Assembly (NCBI GenBank): GCA_023053545.1
Contig: JAKZAN010000002.1
Location: 7,064,790-7,128,789, forward strand
Origin: Lepidurus packardi
Lineage: Eukaryota; Arthropoda; Branchiopoda; Notostraca; Triopsidae
Direction: 5' to 3'
Length of the DNA: 64,000 nt
Numbering within the stretch: position 1 is the stretch's first letter; each line of letters begins with the position of its first letter. This document shows positions 1 through 16,249 of the stretch, piece by piece. The position numbers were made by a program, and so were the translations under genes. The notes beneath the pieces are model-generated. The model ran no database searches. It was not told the DNA's origin and worked only from the letters and a program-made list of their open reading frames with translations.

Positions 1-190
1 ACGCTTTTACGCCCGGATTTGGACCAAGGAAGGTGCTTTCGGTGACCGGGATTGGGCGTGGTCTGTACAGCACATCCTGTACCCTGCTATGAAGAAAGAG
101 CTTCAACCGCCAAAAACGATGGCTGAGAAGCACATTTTTGTCCAGGTTACCAGTTTACCTGACCTGTACAAAGTTTTTGAACGATGCTAA
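1..190 (+). CDS. MLH1: MLH1 DNA mismatch repair protein, C-terminal end (5' partial)
   Basis: An open frame from base 2 to the TAA at 188-190 gives the last 62 residues of a MutL homologue. The end reads LPDLYKVFERC, matching the highly conserved C-terminal tail of eukaryotic MLH1; FERC at the extreme C-terminus is a hallmark and completes the MutL-alpha endonuclease site in the known MLH1-PMS heterodimer. The preceding stretch (WAWSVQHILYPAMKKEL) fits the last helices of the MLH1 C-terminal dimerisation domain. The rest of the gene lies left of the window. The gene converges on the SLC25A35-like gene with about 150 bases between stops. The protein acts in the nucleus in post-replicative mismatch repair. 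Identity is very likely. Confidence 0.93.
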   Translation, partial: RFYARIWTKEGAFGDRDWAWSVQHILYPAMKKELQPPKTMAEKHIFVQVTSLPDLYKVFERC

Positions 191-199
191 AGTGATTTG

Positions 200-205
200 A
201 ATAAA
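200..205 (+). terminator. Polyadenylation signal of MLH1
   Basis: A perfect AATAAA lies 10 bases after the MLH1 stop codon. Its position implies a very short 3'UTR, in keeping with the compact locus. Inferred from the hexamer only. Confidence 0.6.
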
Positions 206-343
206 CTTGTGGACTTTGTAATTAATCTCTAGTAAAAATTTAATGAATATAGGCTCAGGATTGCCTTGCTACAGTGGAATGGGCTGACTTTGGAAGGCAC
301 ATCTATACTTCTGTAATCCTAACATATGAAAAGCTCTTTTAAG

Positions 344-1359
344 CTAACCTTGCAATTTCTTATACGTTTCGCGTAGTTGGGACCAAATTACCAACGAGAG
401 AACCGTGTGGGGTCCTACTCGGAGATAGTTGGCTCCCCAGCCTTGGTACAGGCCTCTTAATCCTTCCTTTTTCATGGTTGTTAAGAGACAAGACACCGTA
501 TTGGCGTAAAGAAGGCCGCGCCCTTTGGCGTCTACCCCTTGGTTGTACATTCGTGTAGAAACTACGTCGAAAGGAGTCATTAAAGCGGCTACGCCCACTC
601 CACTGACCATACTGGCACAAAATGCCAGAGCCACTCCTCCTTCAGGCCATTCCTGGTAAAATTTATGCATCAAGTGGTGATTCTTATTTAATGTCTTAAT
701 TGCTTTTACAGTGTACTGCTGTAGATACGGCTTCGACGTAACGAAAATGGATAGTTGGGCAGCAGAACCAATGGCTACGCGGGGTAGAGCTGAGGAACTA
801 CCTCGCCAAAGGCCCAAGATACCATGACGCAGGTAGATGTGCCTGAGCGCGTGACGTAGACCTAAATCTGCGTGATCATGTTGTGTTCCCACAGCGGCTT
901 GGCGGATATGTGACCGGGATTGTAAATGGGTTTTGACAAGGTATAACGGACTTCCTACAAAAGCTCCTAGACAGCCTGCGCATGCTCCAGCAACGATACT
1001 ACTCGGGAGGGAAGGTGTCCCTTGCGCATCCCGCGTAAAGTTGTGGTTTTGCAAATAGGCAAATGTACCCAAACGAATGCCGTTCATGCAAAACTGGTAA
1101 CATAATGCAGGAACTAAGCCTTTTTGTAAGCCTCGCCAACCATCGACCTAAAGTGGGAGTTTTGAGAAAGAAAAATTTGTATACTCAGGAATTTTACTTT
1201 GGCTACGAGGTATAATGCATGTAAAGAATGGCGGTAGACTCTGGGTCCGCCTTTTTTTGCGTCCTCGCCTTGCAATTGGAGGCGAGTTTTGACCACATCT
1301 AAGGGATTGGTTGCTAGACAAGCGCCTGAAGCTGCTAATCCGCCCAGCAGAAATTCCAT
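344..1359 (-). CDS. SLC25A35: Mitochondrial carrier, SLC25A34/35 type
   Basis: Two exons, 1359-1198 and 1147-344, are joined over a 50-base GT-AG intron (1148-1197) in phase 0, giving 321 residues. Three mitochondrial-carrier repeats are visible. Repeat 1 has PLDVVKTRLQ near residue 19. Repeat 2 has PLYLVKTHLQ near 121, where the acidic residue of the PxD signature is replaced by Tyr, as in SLC25A34/35. Repeat 3 has PFDVVSTRM near 246. The start MEFLLGGLAASGACLATNPL closely follows vertebrate SLC25A35. The protein should be a six-helix inner-membrane carrier; its substrate is unknown in the family. It is transcribed divergently from the TTLL3-like gene and converges on MLH1. SLC25A34 is the alternative name; the two paralogues are hard to separate by eye. 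Confidence 0.92.
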
Positions 1360-1855
1360 AACTTAAACTACGTTGGCGCGGTTCGGCTTGAGTTTTGCAA
1401 AGAAAGTTTGCAAGATTTTTCTTTGATTTCAGTACTGTCAGGCTTCTGTGCCAGATAATTTCCCCCTTGCAATGGAAAGTGCTAGGTCAGCAAGTTTTTT
1501 GAGTGCGTTGTTTATTATGCAAAACACATGTGAAGCGTAAGTCTGGTGAGACGTAAAAAGCTGGTATTTCTGATCTATTTTGGAGCCCGGTGAGAAAAAC
1601 TGCTCCTTCCGAAAATCCGCATTACTTGTTTGGGGTGTAATTTGGCGGAATGTGAATGTCTGTGAAATTCTTTGATAGGGCGTTAATCAAATCGACAGAG
1701 CTTGGAATGACATTATGTTTATATAGTAAGTTGGAATCGTACTTAGATTCAACCGAAATTCATTTGAACAGTTTTAAATATTTTTTTGTAAATTTTGGCA
1801 GGGAATTGAGACTTGGGTGCGTTAACACGGGTGTTTGTATGGCAATCAATAATTA
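1360..1855. other. Divergent intergenic region SLC25A35 / TTLL3
   Basis: This 496-base spacer separates two divergent start codons, so it must hold both promoters and 5'UTRs. No clear TATA box, long ORF or repeat was found. The 66-codon frame at 1656-1856 has no recognisable similarity and probably belongs to the TTLL3 leader. Confidence 0.5.
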
Positions 1856-4800
1856 ATGGAGAGAAAACTAGGATCGGTTATTAATCCAAATGCGAAAGTT
1901 AGGCACGGGAAACAAGTGGGAAAGCTTTCGCCCCAAGCTCCACCCAAAAATGCCAATAGTCATCTTGCAAGCCTTATTCCGACCACCATAACCACTACCG
2001 GCGTATCTCCTGACTCCCGACCTGTTGGTGCTGAATCGCCTGTAGTAGTAGAAAACCAAGAATCGACATATCCGGAATCATCGGCGGGCCAACAGCAAAA
2101 AAACTTGCTAGTTCCTAATCCCAAAGACACAATCAGCGGCTCTTCCAGTCCTTTATTGCTCACTCCCAAACGATCTTCTCGTAACCCACGTTTGTCTTTC
2201 GATAAAATGCGAGAGTGTAAATTGGCGGTTGATAAAGCTGTAAAAGTAATCGAACTTTAACAAAAAATTTTCCAACTTATTTTAACAATTTTCCTTAAAG
2301 GAGGGCAAGATTTTCACCATGCAAGGCAGCTATCCAGCCATTAGGTCGGCTTTAAAAAGTAGAGGTTGGTTGGAGAAGATATACACCAGGTCTTCCAAAG
2401 AAAAAGACCTTTCTGGCCCTTCAAAAGACTCAAAACATGCCGGAGAAGACACAGAAACGAAACTAAGAGGTAAATTATCATTTAGCTTGCCTTAAACTAT
2501 TGTTGAACTGATCTGTTCTTTTCTAGGAACTGACGTCACGAATCCTTGGATCAGAGACGATTTCGTGAAAGAAGACGATCTTATTCAGTCCCAGGTGTCT
2601 TTGACTGCTGCGGAACAGGCCGAGAATGCCTTAATTTCTCGACTACTAAAGGACTATGCTCCTAACTTGATTTGGACCGTCAATCGTGATTTCGTAGACT
2701 GGCGATGTCTGACTAAAAATCAAACTATAAATCGTTTCTCCAGAGTTCCTTTCACGACCAAAGTAAACTCAACTTATTCTTCGTAATTTGGTTACCTGCA
2801 TTCTGAATATTCCAGGTGGGGCTGAGCCAATGTGTTCGCGACTTGCATTGGACAGGAGAAACTTGTAATGCAGACTCCTTTTTCCCCCGTTGCTACCAGC
2901 CTATTCACGATGAAGCCGACTTGCAAGCCTGGGTGGATGATTATCGCTTAACAGCTTGTATTTCCTTGCTCAAATGGATCGTGGAGAATCCTAAATATGT
3001 CAGACAGGACATGAACGCTAAAGCCGCTTTACATGCCAGGAGTCTTGACTTTGCTATTGCACGTGTCGCCGACTTTGTCCAGTGCTGCAATCACGAGGAT
3101 TTGGACCAGTCACCTACGCGGATCCTTCTTGACGCCTGGAATGAGTTTTTGGACGTATACTATGACCTAGTGCATCGCAACGGTTTGTTCTACTGCCATC
3201 AAGATTTGCCCACGGTAAGTAAATAAATAAAAAAATAAACTTGAAATGGGTTCAAACTTCTCTTTCATTCCCTTCTTTTGTGTCTAAACCAAACCGAAAT
3301 CCTAAAGTGTGTTCAAACCAAGCCGAGATGGTTCTGTTCCTTAGCTCTATGTGTACTAAAAAAGTTTACTCGTAAAGTCACTTTTGTTCTTAAATATGTT
3401 ACATCTACTAACCAGCCAATACATTAAATATATAATAAAATTTTACGAAAGTAGTCAAATACTATTTTTTTTCGCTTTAACCATCTTGACTTAGTCTGAA
3501 CGCGCTTTACGAGTTCGGTTTGGTTTAGACACGAAAGAAGGGAATGAAAGAGAAGTTTGAAACCGCTGGCCAATAAAAGCCGAGAAACACTAATTCGATA
3601 AGCCATCTGTAGGGTATCCATTGGCTAGTTTCTTTTGAACACCATAGTACTAGACATTTTATTATTATTATTGTTATTATATTGATATTATAATTGATAT
3701 ATATATATGATTGATAATTATAATTGATATATATTGATATTATAAAACTGTAAGTAGAATAGAAACCAGCAACAGGCGTAAGCCTACGCGGCCAAATTTT
3801 TAATAAAAAAAATAAATAATATTATTATTCTACCGTCAATAACAGTTTCAAAAGTTCGGATACTGATTTGGTTGATTTTCTAGGATGTCGCACTAAAAAC
3901 CAAGTTAGCTTTAGAGAAGGTCCGCCCCTTTTGGCCCCAATTTAGCTTTGATGGAATTCTCAACGTGTGGATACTCAAACCAGGGGCATTATCAAGGGGG
4001 AGAGGTATTCACATCCATAACGAGCTTTCAACTATCGTCGAACTGTTGAAGTCACCCCAAGGCAAAGACAATAAGTTTGTTGTTCAAAAATATATAGGTA
4101 TAAAAGATTAAATTTTCTCATAAAAAAAATAAATTTTATCATAAAAAACCTTGTTTGTTTTCTTCAGAGCGTCCCATGTTGATACGCAACACTAAATTTG
4201 ATATCCGTCAGTGGTTTTTAGTCACTGACTGGAACCCTTTAACTGTCTGGATGTACAAGTAAGGCTAAATTCAGGCAACAGGCGAAAGCCTACGCCTTAA
4301 AATAAAAAAAGGCTAAATTAACGGAATTTAATATAGTATGTGTCAATCTTATATAAATATTTTTGTAAATTTTTTATTTTCATAGGGAGTCTTACCTCAG
4401 GTTTTGCTCGCAGCCATTTTCACTAGAAAATCTCCATGAATCCATCCATTTATGCAACAATGCTATTCAGTGTCGCTATATGAGCGACGCCACTGATTCT
4501 TCCATGAAACCTGCTCAGCCATCCGTTGCATTTGGTGGGGAAGATCCCCAATTGTCCCCAGAGCACATGTGGTACCAGAAAGCCTTCCAGGAGCATTTAG
4601 CCTACTTGGGCCACGCCTCCGCCTGGCAGGAGAATATCGTGCCAGCCATGCGTGAAGCCTTAATAGGCGTTCTTTTAGCTGCACAGGAAGACATTGGCGT
4701 CCAAAAGAGAGGTTTCGAACTCTATGGCGCAGATTTTATGCTCACTCCTAATTTGCAAGTCTGGCTAATCGAAATTAACGCCTGTCCATGCATGGCACCC

Positions 4801-5454
4801 AGTACCTCCGTCACTGCAGATCTTTGTGCAAAATGTCTGGAAGATATCATCAAGGGTACGTCGAAACTTGTTATGTCTTGTTGAGTTTCTTCATTTACAT
4901 GTGTCTTATTAATAGTCGTGGTGGATTGGCGGGATGATAAAACGGCTTCGACAGGCCTATTCGAGTTGGTTTATAAGCAAGTCTTGGTTCCAGCACCTCA
5001 GTACAGCGGTTTGGACTTGACAGTGATAGGCCACGCAATTCCTGGGCTTTTTGGAGTCTCTCAGCAGCCTCGTCAGGCTTTCAATACCAAGGTTAAGCCT
5101 GTAACTGTACATCAACCATTCTGTTTGCCTAAGATTGCGAAAACGGGTCAGCTGTCTATCCTTTTAAATGCAAATTTACCTTCGCCAGTCCCATTTGAAC
5201 AAATCACAACCTGGCATTCGCATATGACTACGAGAGTCCGGGGCTGGGTTAAGAATTCGAGGCGAAATATGGATCCCAGATTGCCGGCTCGGAGCAAGTA
5301 TTTCGAACAGAAGACACCTAAAAGCGCTGGAAGGAAGGAGCAAAAGGAAGTGAGCAGGGCTAGCAAGTTTGCACAAACTGTTTCAGGCGCCATTTTGGTT
5401 CGAGGCACGCAGAAACGATTACTCTGTTCGCCAGATCGGAAGTCGTTTTTCTAA
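1856..5454 (+). CDS. TTLL3: Tubulin glycylase, TTLL3/TTLL8 type
   Basis: Eight exons: 1856-2245, 2301-2469, 2527-2762, 2816-3214, 3884-4097, 4168-4258, 4386-4855, 4916-5454. All join in phase to 835 residues. TTLL-family proteins ligate amino acids to tubulin; TTLL3/8 initiate glycylation in ciliary axonemes. Diagnostic segments include [18 protein letters not shown] and RGWLEK near residues 131-155, [10 protein letters not shown]-like [10 protein letters not shown] in exon 4, the ATP-grasp nucleotide-binding [10 protein letters not shown] in exon 5, [18 protein letters not shown] in exon 6, and FELYGADF plus [14 protein letters not shown] near 610-640. The Mg-binding E/N pair (EIN) is intact. 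The N-terminal 100 residues are low-complexity and not recognisable. Intron 4 (669 bases) holds an inverted repeat. Choice between TTLL3 and TTLL8 is not possible here because arthropods usually have pre-duplication forms. Confidence 0.92.
3249..3564. repeat. Inverted-repeat (foldback) element in TTLL3 intron 4
   Basis: The arms at 3249-3298 and 3514-3564 are near-perfect reverse complements over about 48 bases (shared core CTTTCATTCCCTTCTT), separated by about 215 bases. The whole would fold into a long stem. No coding potential and no obvious target-site duplication was seen, so it is best described as a MITE-like or foldback insertion. Confidence 0.75.
3658..3735. repeat. AT-rich microsatellite-like stretch
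   Basis: TTATTATTATTATTG followed by alternating TATAT and TTGATATTATAA units in TTLL3 intron 4. Simple low-complexity DNA. Confidence 0.7.
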
Positions 5455-5638
5455 GTATAATTGTGTCTCTTGCCATCTTAAAAATTATGGTGTTTTTCTC
5501 TAGCTATGTATTGTTGAACATTGTTAGACTTCTTTAAGTTTGGAGAGTATTATAGTTTATATGTTTCTTAGTAGACTCGACAGTCAATGCGAAGTTGTTG
5601 ATTCGGACACTAGTCTTTTGGTTCGCTTGAGATTTAAA

Positions 5639-6884
5639 TAGGAATTATTCAAATTTAAACATGTTCATTCAAATGCACATTCGAATCCATAACCCAGAAC
5701 GCTGAAAAAAAGGGTTTTTTATTTTGTACACAATACTTTCACACTAACAATAAAGATCCAATTTGATGCAAAATGAATTTTTGCCAAGTCTTTTTTTTTC
5801 TTCATCATTTCTTGTTTTCTTCATTTAAATGTACAATTAAGTGTTCTTGCCGCTAGGGGAAAAAGACAGTTTGGGGCGAGCATTTTTTTTGCCTAAAATG
5901 CGTTCCTGTTCTTCGCGCATGCGCCGTTCGTGGTCTTTCTGCATCCGTACGCGGTCTTCTTCCATTTTGCATTGCTCCTCAACCATCGCCAAGCGCTCCT
6001 CCGCCTTTAAAAAATCACACGAAAGTGAGATTAGTTTAATGTTCTGGTACATTTTCTTGTGAGAGAGAAAATTCATGTTTCTTTTACCAGTTTACGCTGA
6101 GCTTCTTCAATTTTTCGGTTATTTTCTTCCATAATTCGTTCCAATTCCAACCGCTTATTGCGCTCTTCAGCCTAGGAACCAAACGTAAGAGTTCTTTTCT
6201 GTCCCCACCCCCTTTTGCTTCTCTGAAGAAGATCTTGGTAACAATATCTCTTTTACAAGGAGCAAAGAGATTTCATTAGGAATTATTCAAATTTATACAC
6301 GTTCAAATGCAAATTCGAATCCATAACCCAAAACGCTGAAAAAAAGGGTTTTTTATTTTGTACACAATACTTTCACACTAACAATAAAGATCCAATTTGA
6401 TGCAAAATGAATTTTTGCAAAGACTTTTTTTTTTCTTCATCATTTCTTGTTTTCTTCCTTTAAATGTACAGTTAAGTGTTCTTGCCGCTAAGGGAAAAAG
6501 ACAGTTTGGGGCGAGCATTTTTTTTGCCTAAAATGCGTTCCTGTTCTTCGCGCATGCGCCGTTCGTGGTCTTTCTGCATCCGTACGCGGTCTTCTTCCAT
6601 TTTGCGTTGCTCCTCAACCATCGCCAAGCGCTCCTCCGCCTTTAAACAATCACACGAAAGTTAGATTAGTTTAATGCTTTGGTACGTTTTATTGTGAGAG
6701 AGAAAATTCATATTTCTTTTACCAGTTTACGCTGAGCTTCTTCAATTTTTCGGTTATTTTCTTCCATAATTCGTTCCAATTCCAACCGCTTATTGCGCTC
6801 TTCAGCCTAGGAACCAAACGTATGAGTTCTTTTCTGTCCCCACCCCCTTTTGCTTCTCTGAAGAAGATCTTGGTAACAATATAA
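5639..6884. repeat. Tandem duplication of about 607 bases covering the ARGLU1 3' end
   Basis: The unit at 5639-6245 (copy A) is repeated at 6278-6884 (copy B) with only scattered substitutions and a 32-base spacer. Each unit carries, in gene order on the minus strand, the tail of intron 3, exon 4 (84 bases), a short intron, exon 5 with stop codon, the 3'UTR and a minus-strand AATAAA (5718-5723 in A, 6352-6357 in B). Both copies keep intact splice sites and open frames. High similarity of intron and UTR suggests a recent event, or two haplotypes placed in tandem by assembly. Confidence 0.9.
5749..5754 (+). terminator. Candidate polyadenylation signal for TTLL3
   Basis: AATAAA on the + strand about 295 bases after the TTLL3 stop. 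It lies inside the distal copy of the duplicated ARGLU1 3' unit, so the two convergent transcripts may overlap. Confidence 0.35.
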
Positions 6885-8176
6885 ATGAAGCACGCTTAAA
6901 AAAATTGTTTCCAAGTCATTAAAATCATATGATTAATACTAAGATCATTATTATTATTATTATTATGTGTCAAGATTTTTGCAACATACCACAGCCGCTG
7001 TCCGTAATATTGTGGCAGGACACACGAAGAATACGCCTTTGCACAAGAATGTGTAACCTTTTGTCTGTGCCTTTTAATTTGGGGCGTCTCGCTAAAAAGT
7101 TTTTGCCTAATTGTTTCATGCTTTCGCTCTTTCGCTTGCTCTGGCCGCCCCAGAAATCTAGTAATTAAGGGGGCAACGAACGAGATTTTCATTTTTGGGA
7201 GGGGAGAAGCTCTTTTTTTTTCTTTTGTAAAAATGGGTTAAAGAATTGACAAAGCTATAAAAGCATCTGGGATTTGGTGCAATCCAAAACGAAAACGGGG
7301 TCCGACAAAGATAACAAGAAGGACTGGATAGAATGAAACGGGGTGGTATCAAAGTAAGTGAGCAACCGGGAAAATGGAAAGGAAAAAGGCAGAATGCCCA
7401 GGTTCACAGGGCAGCGTTTGAAGACGATCCTCCTGTAGCTGTACCCGAGTCTTCTTACCTCGCGTCGCAATTGTTCTTCAAGCTGTTGCTGCCGCCGTGT
7501 TTCCAATTCCTCCATCATCTGCTGCTCCATGACGCGCTTGACTTCTTCTACACGACGCAGGACTTCAGCTTCAATTTCGTCTTTACGTTTCTCCAGCTCT
7601 TCTTCCACGCGTTTGCTGACTAAGGCTTCAATGCGACGCGCAGCTTCTTCTTCAATCATCTTCTGTTCTTGCTCCTTGAGACGCCTACGATAGTTATTAC
7701 AAGATTAAAGGGGATAAATGAATGTACAAGGAAGGTTTGAGTTTACTTTTGACGTTCTAATTCTGCCAAACGATCCACTTCGCTTGTGCCTTTGGGCTCT
7801 CTACTTTTGCGTTTCATGGCAGGACTTTTCAAGAGACTGGAGGATGATGAGCTGCTCGAAGAGGACGAGGAAGATCGCGAACGCTTCCTAGAAACGGACA
7901 GAAACATTCATTTGTATTTTAGTTAGACCCCCAGAGGTTTTTGGGATTTAAATACCTGTATTTCTTGTCTTTTTTGCGGAAGTCCTTCTCTTTATCATGG
8001 GAATATTTTAAAATTGTAATGGCAGGAGTACGAGAGTGAGAACTGCATGAAGTTCGGTCTTTCTCGCGAGAATCTCGGGACTCGGACCGAGAACGCGATC
8101 TCGAGCGTTTGGTGCTGCGATGAGACCGCTTCTTATGGTGACGTCGGCGAGGTGATGGACTACGCGAGCGTCCCAT
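5837..8176 (-). CDS. ARGLU1: ARGLU1, arginine- and glutamate-rich splicing/Mediator co-factor
   Basis: Exons: 8176-7956, 7887-7747, 7684-7459, then 6806-6723 and 6639-6472 (copy B), giving 279 residues, against 273 in human. A second, in-frame pair of terminal exons lies downstream at 6171-6088 and 6004-5837 (copy A). The N-terminal half is an RS-rich domain starting [12 protein letters not shown]. The C-terminal half is a long charged helix with [20 protein letters not shown] and the family end [20 protein letters not shown]. The family binds pre-mRNA splicing factors and Mediator in the nucleus. The copies differ by two coding changes: copy B has EEQRK and FSLSG, as in vertebrate ARGLU1, while copy A has EEQCK and FSPSG. 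Copy B is therefore probably the ancestral version and the first polyadenylation choice. Divergent from YAP. Confidence 0.93.
6947..6966. repeat. (ATT)n microsatellite in ARGLU1 intron 3
   Basis: About six to seven perfect ATT units. Simple repeat with no coding function. Confidence 0.85.
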
Positions 8177-9087
8177 TTTTGCAAGTATGCAACTGTAGCA
8201 CTGTATATTTAGAGTGAACCAAATATTATTGCACTATCTTTTCTATGTTTCTGTCAAGTTTGAAAGAACGCAGTTAACAAAGCCCAAACACGCCCAGGCA
8301 TAAAAACCGTTAGTACTTTATTTTTCCACTAGGTGGCAGAGGCGTACAATCTAACGTCTATAATAATCGCCACCCTTACGTATAGGTGGCGTTTGTTAAA
8401 AGTTTTACGCATGCAAATCTGTTTTATAAATTGCTTGTAGGTGACGCTTAGTGCCTATTTTAAAGAATTAACGGTTAATTTTCTTTAATCTGTTGTAGTA
8501 CGTTAGCTAAATTGTTGCACAGTAGTACATTTAAAAGAGGTTTATGTATGTTTGCACTTGTTTTAATACTTTTAAACCGGTTTTAAGTGCCTTTGTATGG
8601 GGACTGCATAGTTTGGCGTATCCACGCAGCGTCGCCGTAAGTGAAGCCTTTCAATTGCGTACTCCGCCCTTCAGTTTCCGTGTGGCCTTCAAGCTTGTGT
8701 GTGATTTGGGGGAAAGGGGCTGTGAAAAGCCCAATTAGAACGTAAATAAGCCTATTTATTACCGGATTTTTAACCCTAGCTATGCCTAGGGTTGGAAACT
8801 TGACCTCTGTGATTCCTCGGTAGCTTCTAAGAAAACTTAGCACTTTCACCTTTTATGCGTGCTTTGGAGTGTACTTACATTGTTGGCTAGGCTTGTTGAG
8901 AGCCTGTTGGAGCATATATGAGGCTGTGCATTATTAGGCGGCCACACCAAGACCTACTCGACTTGTAAAAGGTGATTATACTTCCAATTCCGTCCAATTT
9001 GATTATGGAAATCGGAACATTTTCTCAAGCTCATCCCATCCATATTGTGCTGTATTTTCTAGAGTATTGTTAAACCTAGCTTTCAAC
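8177..9087. other. Divergent intergenic region ARGLU1 / YAP
   Basis: A 911-base spacer between two divergent start codons, expected to hold both promoters and leaders. Frames of 64 and 88 codons here overlap each other on opposite strands and match nothing recognised. No repeat or RNA gene was recognised. Confidence 0.5.
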
Positions 9088-13960
<4,873 letters not shown>

Positions 13961-15320
13961 AAAAAAAAAAACACGCCTGTGCACAATGGGAGGGGAGCTT
14001 CAAGAAAAAGGGTGGCAGCTGGGTTCAGTTTTCGAACGTTTTATGGAACGTGGCAGCTACACACGTTTATTCGGTTTCCTTTTTGCTTTGTGAATTTGTG
14101 CTGCCTTTTTGTCAAAGGACAAAAGAAGAGTATTGTTGTTCGTTGGCATAACACGTTAAAGCGACGCCATCACTTTTGGTATATGCAAAAGCAAAATCAC
14201 TTGCCATAAGATCTAGGAAATTTCTTCCTTTTTTTCAATTAGCAGGTACATTGATTTTGCTTTCAATTGTTTTCACTACGGATGATGTGGACAATCACTG
14301 GCCAGGGACTTGAGTTTCTGGTGTGTGTACTTAAAAATGTAAGTGCCTTGTGTATTTATAGCAATAATGGGTGGTGGAGATTGTGGGGGAGTTTTGCATT
14401 TTTTAAATTGTTTCCTTTTTTTTTGGCCCTAAAACTTTGACGGTTACATTTTGACTTGAGCCACTTAGAAAAAGCTTAGTGTTTGACATAAGTTGTGTGA
14501 AGAGGGAAACAGAGAAACAGCTCGGGAAACTTTATATTTTCAAAGTTTACATCCCGGAGCCATCCAGATGTTGCCTTTCTTGTGTTCTTCTACCCCCTTT
14601 TGACCTTGCTATTTTCGTGACTTCGATTCACTAACCATACCGTCCAATTGTTACCCAATGCTTCTTCCTTTTACCAAGTTTTTGATTAAATAGTCGCGAC
14701 TAATGCCTTACTAGCTAAAGTTTACTGTTGGTAGGACTTTTTCCACTTTTGAACATGTAATGCCTTTTATTCATGTAATGTGCGTCTTCCCTTTAAAGAG
14801 TATTGCCTCTTTCTTTTACACCAATGCGTGCCTTAAAGACAAAAAAGTTATGCTTCGGTCAACCTGTGGTTTCTTTTCCTGGTAGATTTTTTGGCTAGAT
14901 TTTACTCGGGGATTGTGAGGGGCTTTTTTGTTCATGTTTTACCGTGTCCGGTGGTTGGGAGATTCTATTTTTAGCCATAAGTTTGCTATCTTTGGACGAT
15001 ATAACCTTACTATTGTTTCTTTTCCTGTAAATGGTATCGCGCCCCCCAAAAAATTCGATTGCGTTTTTTTAAGGCCTTTGAGATGTAATTTGGGCGAAAT
15101 ATAATTTGTCCTCTCTGCTTTGCATTTTAGTTCAAAGCAAATACAGACAGTTGAGCTGCAGGGAAACAGTATGTATTACTTCCTTGACCGAATTATATAT
15201 ACAGGTTTTACACAAGAGACTATGCAACATACGCTTGATAATTACGTTACGAGATTTTACATTTGAAGAGCCTTATTCGGCTAATAATCACTATTTAGGG
15301 CAGATCTTATTTTTTTTTTC
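13961..15320. other. Convergent intergenic region YAP / FUNDC1
   Basis: 1.36 kb between two convergent stop codons, probably including a long YAP 3'UTR. It is T-rich with scattered short frames and no recognised gene, repeat or RNA. Confidence 0.5.
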
Positions 15321-16249
15321 TTAGAGAATGTTACCAGTGACTAAGCCTAGCGCACAGCCACCGAGAAAACCGCCATAGAAAACGTGAATTTCCTGTAATC
15401 GTAAAGGTTCTTCCCCGTAAGCAGCAATGTGGTACCAGCGCCGTGCTTGATTACGGTTTTGCCTCAGCAAACGTTTGGCATTCTCTGTTTTGTTATCCAA
15501 GAAATTTGCTGCCTATAAAATTTTGATGAAATAAAAATTAGTTTAGATGCCAGCAAAAATAAGATGAAAGCTAAGACTAATTACCTAAAAGATAACACCA
15601 AAATAATGATAGGGTAAGGGATATGTAATTGTGCAGGAGCCGGTTAGCATGCAAGGCCTAGCAGGAAACCGCCCACGTATCCCGAGGACAAGTATCCATT
15701 GTGAAAAGCAAATTGGCGTGCCTAAGCAAGGTAGGATAAGACAAGAACCAAGGACAAATAAACTAAAGTTGGCGTTTTGCAGAGAGAAAACGCGAAGGGA
15801 AAAAGATGAGTTTGTCAAATACGGTTACCTTATCCAGAGCTTTTTCCAGTTTCTTGCCGTCACTAGGGCTAGTGAGCTTATTAGTGGCTTTCTCTAGATC
15901 TTTATTGACGCGGGACCAGTTAATTTTAATGTAGCCTTTATAAGAGGCGAACTGGATGAGGAGGAGACTGCCTCCTAAAGCTGTGGCAGCAACTCGGCCC
16001 ACTTTCATAGCCAGGTAACCAGTTACCCTATTCAAGTGTATTTTAGAAAAGAGATTTTGAACTAATGATTGCGTTATTTTACCATCCGGCTGCTCCTCCA
16101 GCGGCTAGCTGTTTTGTTACAGAAGCTTTTGTTAGGTCTTTCAGCAGCTCTTCGACGAAGCCTTTGGCTTCCCGCGCGGTATTTGCAACATCCAATACTT
16201 CATAATCCTCTTCGGCATCCTTGCTAGGTTTTACGTTACGGTGCGTCAT
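15321..16249 (-). CDS. FUNDC1: FUN14-domain mitochondrial outer-membrane protein (FUNDC1-like)
   Basis: Three exons, 16249-16083, 16027-15829 and 15512-15321, join in phase to 185 residues, close to the 155 of human FUNDC1. The FUN14 core is clear from about 50 to 95: GGAAGWVTGYLAMKVGRVAA, then GGSLLLIQFASYKGYI and INWSRVNKDLEK. A second Gly-rich hydrophobic segment ends the protein (FYGGFLGGCALGLVTG). Near the N-terminus, EEDYEVL fits an LC3-interacting region (acidic then Y-x-x-L) as in FUNDC1, which recruits autophagosomes to hypoxic mitochondria. About 30 residues between the domain and the last helix are longer than in vertebrates. Divergent from TTLL4. FUNDC2 is the alternative. Confidence 0.85.

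Noticed and set aside
5841-6664. Two + strand frames (73 and 62 codons) that resemble each other
   Set aside because: They are antisense shadows of the duplicated ARGLU1 exon 5; the likeness comes from the duplication.
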